From Bacteroidales bacterium UBA6346 (GTDB lineage Bacteria; Bacteroidota; Bacteroidia; Bacteroidales; UBA932), in NCBI GenBank assembly GCA_002438905.1, contig DJSA01000032.1, forward strand, positions 8,063-18,606: DNA of 10,544 nt. Reading direction: 5' to 3'. The notes below the pieces were generated by a model. The model ran no database searches. It was given only the letters and a program-made list of their open reading frames with translations, and was not told the DNA's origin. Both the position numbers and the translations under genes were made by a program. The first letter of the stretch is position 1. Each line of letters begins with the position of its first letter. Below, piece by piece: positions 6,252 through 10,544 of the stretch.

Positions 6252-6950
6252 ATGAACTTGCATAAAAACATTGCATTATTTGCAGCGGTGATGTTCGCTG
6301 TCGCCTGCGGAAACATGGGGCTGACGCGCGAAGAGCTGCACACGATTGAATCAGCCGACTCGGATGGAATCATGCGCGTGCTCACGATTAACGACAGGGC
6401 GGACTCGCTCGTCCTGAGAACCCCATGTGCGGATTTCGAGGAGGAGGACCTTGCAGCGATGTTCGCCGACAGCCTGTCTCCCTGCGCAAGGCTCGCCTCT
6501 CAGATGGTCGCGACAGTGACAAGTCCCGAGCAGGATGGTGTGGGAATAGCCGGCCCGCAGGTGGGCCTGAGCCGCAGAATCGTTGCCGTGCAGCGCTTCG
6601 ACAAGCCCGGCAATCCATTTGAAGTTTATCCGAACATCCGCATTATAGAAGAGCGCGGAGAACGCCGCACCGGAGTCGAAGGCTGCCTTTCCATCCCCGG
6701 CCGCCGGGGCATCGTAGAAAGGTGGGACACTGTGGTCATCAGCTATGCCAAGGCCGCCGAGACACTCCGCACCGAAGCCGGTGGTGAGCCGGTGATGACC
6801 GACGCTGCTGGAGACATCGCCGCAGCCCCCGACTGGGAATACGTCACCGAAACAGTCGGAGGCTTCACCGCTGTCATCTTCCAGCACGAATGCGACCACC
6901 TCGACGGCATACTCTACATCGACCGCGAGACCCCCGAAGTCCAAATGTAG
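6252..6950 (+). CDS. Peptide deformylase-family protein with lipoprotein signal peptide
   Basis: The 232-residue product contains all three peptide deformylase motifs: GVGIAGPQVG (96-105), EGCLS (143-147) with metal ligand Cys145, and QHECDHLDG (211-219) with ligands His212 and His216 and catalytic Glu213. The metalloenzyme should therefore be able to cleave N-formyl groups from peptides. Motif 1 has Gly where the common form has a second Ala. Unlike the housekeeping cytoplasmic enzyme (about 170-190 residues), this one begins with a Lys-containing hydrophobic segment (residues 5-18) ending in AVAC. That is a plausible lipobox with Cys19 as the lipidated residue, which predicts export and membrane anchoring. 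A charged linker (about 24-75) precedes the catalytic domain. There is also an extra stretch of about 25 residues (about 175-200) before the HExxH helix. It is probably a second, envelope-located deformylase paralogue, with the essential def gene elsewhere. The location is inference; the family call is firm. No good Shine-Dalgarno sequence is seen. Confidence 0.9.
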   Translation: MNLHKNIALFAAVMFAVACGNMGLTREELHTIESADSDGIMRVLTINDRADSLVLRTPCADFEEEDLAAMFADSLSPCARLASQMVATVTSPEQDGVGIAGPQVGLSRRIVAVQRFDKPGNPFEVYPNIRIIEERGERRTGVEGCLSIPGRRGIVERWDTVVISYAKAAETLRTEAGGEPVMTDAAGDIAAAPDWEYVTETVGGFTAVIFQHECDHLDGILYIDRETPEVQM

Positions 6951-7034
6951 CCGTGACAGCACTTCAGCGCAACAGCATATCGCCTGACAAAGTCGCATAA
7001 AAATCAATCGGCTGCGCGGAACAACTGAAAGAAA

Positions 7035-7061
7035 TGTGCGGCAAGTATTTCTCAGCGCACA
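7035..7061. repeat. Hairpin in the gap between two converging genes
   Basis: TGTGCG (7035-7040) and CGCACA (7056-7061) are perfect 6-base arms around a 15-nt loop, in the 140-base gap between the deformylase and the MATE gene, whose 3' ends face each other. No T-run follows on either strand, so terminator function is doubtful. I see no gene in this gap. Confidence 0.3.
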
Positions 7062-7090
7062 GATGAATCAAGCTCGCTAAAAATCACTCA

Positions 7091-8449
7091 TCACTGCTTC
7101 ACTGTCGGGGACTTCCGGAAGATGAGCAGGACGACGAGCATGGTGAGGATTTCGGAGGTGGGGACGGCGAGCCAGGCTCCCTTGATGCCGAGAATGGGCG
7201 GGAGAACAAGGAAGGCGGTGCCCATAAGGACGAAGCTGCGGAGGACGGTGATGAGGGTGGCGGACCGGGCGCGTTCGATGCTTTGGAAATAGCTCATCGC
7301 TATGACATTGACGGCGAACGGAATGAATCCGGCAGAGAAAAGGCGCAGGCCGCTGACGGCGAGAGGATAGGCAGGGTCGGAGGACTTGAGGAACATCCGT
7401 ACCACCCATTCGGCCCCGAGGAGCGAGACGAGGACTATGACGATGCCATAGACGAGCGCGGTCCGCATCGAGACGTTGAGCGCAACGCGGGTCTTGTCTG
7501 TGCGCTGGAGGCCGTAGTTGTAGCTGATGATGGGCTGGGCGGCCTGCCCCATGGAGTTGTTAATCATGAACACCACCGGGAAAAGATAGCACACGACGCT
7601 GAATGCTGCCACACCGGAGTCGCCCGCGAGACGAATGAACACGAAATTACCGCAAAGCATGAGGAACGCCACCGAAAGTTCGGAAAGCAGCGATGATACG
7701 CCTAGTCTGCACATATAGCCTATGTTGCGAAGCGTCAGTGAGATGCCTGTGCGGGTGAGTTTGAATCCGATGAAATGGAGTTTATGCTGCGGACTCGAGA
7801 GATAGAGAACCAGCATGATCATTCCGAACACTGTGCCTATGCCTGTCGCTATTGCCGCGCCAAAGATGCCCAAACCCATCGGAAAGATGAACAGCCAGTC
7901 GAGGAACACATTCAGCCCCGAGGCAACTACGCTGGCGGCCATCGCGAACTTCGGGGAGCCGTCCAGCCGAACGAAGAACTCGGACGCTATCAGCAGGCCG
8001 TTGAACACGAGGAAGGGCACATAGCCGAAAAGATAGTCCTTCGCGAGAGCCATCAGTGTGTCCGAACAGCCGAACAACCTCAGAGTCTGCTCCGGGAACA
8101 AAAGCGCGACGGCGGTCACGAGAATCTGCGCGAAGGCAACCGCTGCCAAAGCCTGCGTGGTGACAATCCTTGCCGTCTTTTCCTTGCCGTTCGCAAGATG
8201 AATCGAGGCCACGACGGATCCGCCGAAGCCGAACATGAGCGCGATGCCGGACGATATGAGAAAGAGCGGAGCTGCGATGTTGATTGCGGCAAGAGCATCG
8301 CTTCCGACGCCCTGCCCGACGAAGATTCCGTCCGCGATGGTGTAGGACACGGCGGCAAGCATTCCCAACAGCGTGGGATAAAGAACCTTGCGATATAACG
8401 CAGGGATATTCCCAGAACTGAAATCGATGCTGTCCCTCATCTTCTCCAT
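7091..8449 (-). CDS. MATE-family efflux transporter (MepA-like)
   Basis: This 452-residue inner-membrane protein has about 12 hydrophobic segments in two similar halves, the normal size and plan of multidrug and toxin extrusion transporters. They expel cationic drugs or metabolites using a proton or sodium gradient. Family motifs are seen at IADGIFVGQGVGSDALAAIN (38-57), LNVFLDWLFIF with GIFGAAIAT (179-202), GQAAQPIISYNYG (301-313) and GIKGAWLAVPTSE (421-433). These resemble the MepA-like branch common in Bacteroidota more than NorM. The substrate cannot be predicted. ATG 8449 is the longest start; the ATG at codon 4 (8440) has GGAG a few bases upstream and is equally likely. It appears monocistronic, with a -7 element 56-63 bases upstream of ATG 8449, and is convergent with the deformylase gene. 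Confidence 0.92.
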   Translation of the reverse strand: MEKMRDSIDFSSGNIPALYRKVLYPTLLGMLAAVSYTIADGIFVGQGVGSDALAAINIAAPLFLISSGIALMFGFGGSVVASIHLANGKEKTARIVTTQALAAVAFAQILVTAVALLFPEQTLRLFGCSDTLMALAKDYLFGYVPFLVFNGLLIASEFFVRLDGSPKFAMAASVVASGLNVFLDWLFIFPMGLGIFGAAIATGIGTVFGMIMLVLYLSSPQHKLHFIGFKLTRTGISLTLRNIGYMCRLGVSSLLSELSVAFLMLCGNFVFIRLAGDSGVAAFSVVCYLFPVVFMINNSMGQAAQPIISYNYGLQRTDKTRVALNVSMRTALVYGIVIVLVSLLGAEWVVRMFLKSSDPAYPLAVSGLRLFSAGFIPFAVNVIAMSYFQSIERARSATLITVLRSFVLMGTAFLVLPPILGIKGAWLAVPTSEILTMLVVLLIFRKSPTVKQ

Positions 8450-8504
8450 AATAGTAATTTTTTGACTTCTAATAACTTAACACATAACGCCCATAAAGGG
8501 TGGG

Positions 8505-8512
8505 CAAAGATA
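8505..8512 (-). promoter_or_regulatory. Bacteroidota -7 element for the MATE gene
   Basis: The minus strand reads TATCTTTG followed by CCC, an exact TAnnTTTG match in the form most often seen in Bacteroidota. The predicted start is near 8498, with a leader of about 50 nt. No -33 TTG stands at the usual spacing. Confidence 0.65.
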
Positions 8513-8553
8513 CGCCAAAACTTCGGCATAATAAAATTTTCCAAATTCATATC

Positions 8554-8572
8554 CGGAAAAACATATTTTCCG
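8554..8572. repeat. 19-bp inverted repeat, candidate operator
   Basis: CGGAAAA (8554-8560) and TTTTCCG (8566-8572) are perfect 7-base arms around ACATA. A further copy of ATTTTCC stands at 8536-8542. The palindrome lies about 40 bp upstream of the MATE -7 element and about 165 bp upstream of the nrdD -33 element, a position that suits control of the MATE promoter. There is no T-run to make it a terminator. Confidence 0.4.
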
Positions 8573-8736
8573 ACATAAAAATCGCCAAGTCGTGAATTAG
8601 CGGCACGAGTTCGGCAAAAGGGGGTTATAAATTATATATATTCAAAATTACAAAATTATTCCTTATAAAAACAGGGCACAGACTACCCTCCAGAGGCATT
8701 GTTAATAACTTTGTGAATAATTAGGACGCACATTTC

Positions 8737-8767
8737 TTGACTATTTCGACAACAAAATATAATTTTG
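8737..8767 (+). promoter_or_regulatory. Bacteroidota promoter for nrdD (-33 TTG, -7 TAATTTTG)
   Basis: TTG at 8737-8739 and TAATTTTG at 8760-8767 are separated by 20 nt, fitting the Bacteroidota -33/-7 consensus in both elements and in spacing. It is the best promoter in the window. Transcription should start near 8773, leaving a leader of about 105 nt. A second -7-like TAACTTTG at 8706-8713 lacks a matching -33. Confidence 0.7.
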
Positions 8768-8807
8768 CTATCCTTCAACGGAAGAAAAATAGAGCAAATG
8801 AAGATAA

Positions 8808-8841
8808 GGCGATGATTTTCAACAATTTGACTTTCATCGTC
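8808..8841 (+). promoter_or_regulatory. Hairpin in the nrdD leader
   Basis: GGCGATGA (8808-8815) pairs with TCATCGTC (8834-8841), 8 bp with one G-U pair in RNA, around an 18-nt loop. It lies in the predicted 5' leader and overlaps the start codon of a 15-codon leader ORF. No T-run follows, so translational rather than terminating control would be the more likely role if it is functional. Confidence 0.35.
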
Positions 8842-8859
8842 AATATGTTCGACACCTAA
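8812..8859 (+). CDS. Possible 15-codon leader ORF upstream of nrdD
   Basis: ATG 8812 opens a reading frame encoding MIFNNLTFIVNMFDT that stops at TAA 8857-8859, 18 bases before nrdD. AAGG sits 3 nt upstream of the ATG. A still smaller frame (MKIRR, ATG 8798 to TGA 8815) overlaps it in an ATGA junction, the arrangement used for translational coupling. Length this short makes chance quite possible; this is a speculative call. Confidence 0.2.
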   Translation: MIFNNLTFIVNMFDT

Positions 8860-8877
8860 AAGACAAGATAAAGCATT

Positions 8878-10544
8878 ATGGGCAGTTCAGAAATTTACAT
8901 CATCAAGCGCGACGGCAAGCATGTACCTTTTTCAGTCGACAAAATAAAGAACGCTATCCGCAAGGCATTCCTCGCGGTCGGGGCGTTCGCAACCGATGAC
9001 GACCTTACGGCCATTCTTTCCCATGTCAGGCTGACCAACGGCATGACCGTGGAGGAAATCCAGAATCAGGTGGAGATCGGGCTGATGGCCGAGAAATATT
9101 TTAAAGTGGCAAAAGAGTTCATGCTCTACCGCCAGAGGCACGCCGAGGACAGGGACACGCGTGACAAGCTGAACTTTCTCATAGACTACTGCAACTCAAC
9201 CAATCCTGCCACCGGAAGCAAGTTCGACGCGAATGCCAATGTCGAAAACAAGAACATCGCCACCCTGATGGGCGAGCTCCCGAAGAAGGGATTCATCAGG
9301 ATGAACCGCAGGATTCTCTGCGACCGTCTCAAGGAGATGTACGGCAAAGAATTCGCGGACAAGTACATGAAGCTGCTCAAAAACCATTTCATCTACAAAA
9401 ACGACGAGACCTCCCTCGCGAACTACTGTGCCAGCATCACCATGTACCCGTGGCTGCTGAACGGAACGCTTTCAATCGGTGGCAACTCGACTAGGCCGAC
9501 AAATCTCAAGTCGTTCTGCGGCGGATTCGTGAACCTCGTGTTCATCGTCTCAAGCATGCTGAGCGGCGCGTGCGCGACTCCGGAATTTCTGATGTACATG
9601 AACTACTTCATCGGAAAGGAATATGGCCAGGACTATTACCGGCGGGCGGACGAAGTCGTGGATCTCTCTCTTAAACATAGAACGCTTGACAAGGTAATCA
9701 CCGACTGCTTCGAACAGATTGTCTATTCCATCAACCAGCCTACAGGGGCTCGTAATTTCCAGGCAGTGTTCTGGAACATAGCATATTACGACCGCTACTA
9801 CTTCGAAAGCATGTTCGGCGAGTTCTTCTTCCCTGACGGCAGCAGGCCAGATTGGGAGGGGCTGAGCTGGCTTCAGAAAAGGTTCATGAAATGGTTCAAT
9901 GCCGAAAGGCTCAAGACTCCACTCACCTTCCCGGTGGAGACGATGTCGCTGCTCACCAAAGACGGTGATGTGCGCGACAAGGAATGGGGAGACTTCACGG
10001 CCGAGATGTATGCCGAAGGACACTCATTCTTCACATACATGAGCGACAATGCTGACTCTCTGGCAAGCTGCTGCCGTCTGCGCAACGAGATTCAGGACAA
10101 CGGCTTCAGTTACACGCTCGGAGCCGGCGGAGTTTCAACAGGCTCCAAATCTGTGCTCACGATCAATCTCAACCGCTGCATACAGTACGCCGTTAAGAAC
10201 GGGCTGGACTATGCCGAGTTCCTTGAAGATGTGGCGGACACAGTGCACAAGGTGCAGCTCGGGTACAACGAGAACCTGAAGATGCTCCAGGACAAGGGCA
10301 TGCTTCCGTTGTTCGATGCCGGCTACATCAACATCGCCAGGCAATACCTCACGGTCGGCATAAACGGGCTTGTGGAGGCTGCCGAGTTCCTCGGAATCCC
10401 GATTACGGACAACCCGCAATATACAGAGTTCGTCCAGAAGGTGCTGGGAATCATGGAGAAATGCAACAGGAAATACCGCACGAAGGAGACCCTCTTCAAC
10501 TGCGAGATGATTCCGGCGGAGAACGTGGGAGTGAAGCACGCGAA
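8878..10544 (+). CDS. nrdD: Anaerobic (class III) ribonucleoside-triphosphate reductase, 3'-truncated by the window
   Basis: The frame is open from ATG 8878 to the window end, giving 555 complete codons. The enzyme reduces ribonucleotides to deoxyribonucleotides without oxygen, using a glycyl radical made by the SAM enzyme NrdG. Residues about 3-95 form an N-terminal ATP-cone (it begins with YIIKRDGKHVPFS), the allosteric on/off domain that senses ATP versus dATP. The large catalytic barrel follows, with FCGGFVNL (213-220), Cys184 in NYCASI, Cys214 and Cys232 in conserved stretches, and SCCRL (397-401), which most likely contains the catalytic thiyl cysteine (398 or 399). GINGLVEAAEFLG near 500 is also typical. 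Family members are about 700 residues, so some 150-200 residues are missing here, including the zinc-binding cysteines and the glycyl-radical loop near the C-terminus. This is a window edge, not a mutation. nrdG probably lies downstream. A well-matched promoter and a leader of about 105 nt precede it. Confidence 0.93.
   Translation, partial: MGSSEIYIIKRDGKHVPFSVDKIKNAIRKAFLAVGAFATDDDLTAILSHVRLTNGMTVEEIQNQVEIGLMAEKYFKVAKEFMLYRQRHAEDRDTRDKLNFLIDYCNSTNPATGSKFDANANVENKNIATLMGELPKKGFIRMNRRILCDRLKEMYGKEFADKYMKLLKNHFIYKNDETSLANYCASITMYPWLLNGTLSIGGNSTRPTNLKSFCGGFVNLVFIVSSMLSGACATPEFLMYMNYFIGKEYGQDYYRRADEVVDLSLKHRTLDKVITDCFEQIVYSINQPTGARNFQAVFWNIAYYDRYYFESMFGEFFFPDGSRPDWEGLSWLQKRFMKWFNAERLKTPLTFPVETMSLLTKDGDVRDKEWGDFTAEMYAEGHSFFTYMSDNADSLASCCRLRNEIQDNGFSYTLGAGGVSTGSKSVLTINLNRCIQYAVKNGLDYAEFLEDVADTVHKVQLGYNENLKMLQDKGMLPLFDAGYINIARQYLTVGINGLVEAAEFLGIPITDNPQYTEFVQKVLGIMEKCNRKYRTKETLFNCEMIPAENVGVKHA

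Larger units (their letters stand above)
8450..8877. other. 428-bp AT-rich divergent intergenic region
   Basis: This is the longest gene-free stretch. It separates the leftward MATE gene from rightward nrdD and carries promoters for both, a 19-bp inverted repeat (8554-8572), an imperfect hairpin (GCC-aag-TCGTG at 8584-8594 against CACGA and GGC at 8604-8615), an AT-rich tract (about 8625-8670), and the nrdD leader. No tRNA or sizeable ORF was found in it. Confidence 0.6.

Noticed and set aside
6351..7007. 218-codon minus-strand frame opposite the deformylase
   Set aside because: The opposite strand encodes all three deformylase motifs; this frame has no recognisable domain and is a shadow.
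7775..8398. 207-codon plus-strand frame opposite the MATE gene
   Set aside because: Strongly charged, His/Arg/Glu-rich sequence typical of an antisense reading of a membrane protein gene.
8625..8670. AT-rich tract considered as an NrdR box or an origin unwinding element
   Set aside because: I could not find the paired NrdR-box consensus, nor DnaA-box clusters or 13-mers; it looks like simple AT-rich promoter-upstream DNA.
8712..8720. DnaA-box-like TTATTCACA (minus strand) upstream of nrdD
   Set aside because: It matches TTATNCACA, but a single 9-mer in AT-rich DNA is expected by chance, and no cluster or replication-origin feature is present.
9550..10023. 157-codon minus-strand frame opposite nrdD
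   Set aside because: nrdD is unmistakable in the plus frame and this frame has no supporting motif or promoter.
8878..10544. nrdD considered as a truncated pseudogene because its C-terminus is missing
   Set aside because: The frame is open to the last base with no stop or frameshift, so the truncation is only the edge of the window.

Overview
The window looks like chromosomal DNA from a Bacteroidota organism, most likely an anaerobic member of Bacteroidales. Three things point that way. Several start regions carry the Bacteroidota sigma-factor -7 element TAnnTTTG. Shine-Dalgarno sequences are mostly weak or absent. The gene content is also typical: an FHS-family sugar permease with a ROK sugar kinase, a deoxynucleoside kinase, and an oxygen-sensitive class III ribonucleotide reductase. 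No genus can be assigned from the sequence alone. I see no tRNA, rRNA, CRISPR array, insertion sequence, phage gene or attachment site.

Layout. Bases 1-50 hold nothing I can identify. A strong rho-independent terminator (51-82) closes a leftward two-gene sugar operon: MFS permease (1137-2429) then ROK kinase (136-1116). This is an import-then-phosphorylate pair. Upstream of it, 2430-2646 is non-coding and contains three 11-bp tandem repeats and a small perfect inverted repeat. A second leftward operon follows, with deoxynucleoside kinase (4575-5189) first and a long-chain acyl-CoA synthetase (2647-4554) 20 bases after it. A compact divergent promoter region (5190-5297) separates this operon from a rightward metallo-beta-lactamase-fold hydrolase (5298-6146), which carries two unusual insertions. 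Next comes a rightward peptide-deformylase-family protein with a lipoprotein signal peptide (6252-6950). A leftward MATE exporter (7091-8449) lies beyond it. A 428-bp AT-rich intergenic region (8450-8877) holds the MATE promoter, a good nrdD promoter and a leader of about 105 nt. The window ends inside nrdD (8878 to beyond 10544), which lacks its C-terminal glycyl-radical part here.

How the genes fit together. Sugar uptake and phosphorylation form one unit. Nucleotide metabolism appears twice: salvage by the deoxynucleoside kinase and anaerobic de novo dNTP synthesis by NrdD. The other genes (acyl-CoA synthetase, hydrolase, deformylase-like lipoprotein, exporter) look like ordinary chromosomal neighbours rather than one pathway. 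I found no convincing multi-gene novel system. The most unusual items are the exported lipoprotein-type peptide deformylase with intact catalytic motifs, the structured nrdD leader with overlapping mini-ORFs, the phased repeats before the sugar operon, and the overlapping back-to-back promoters at 5242-5270.
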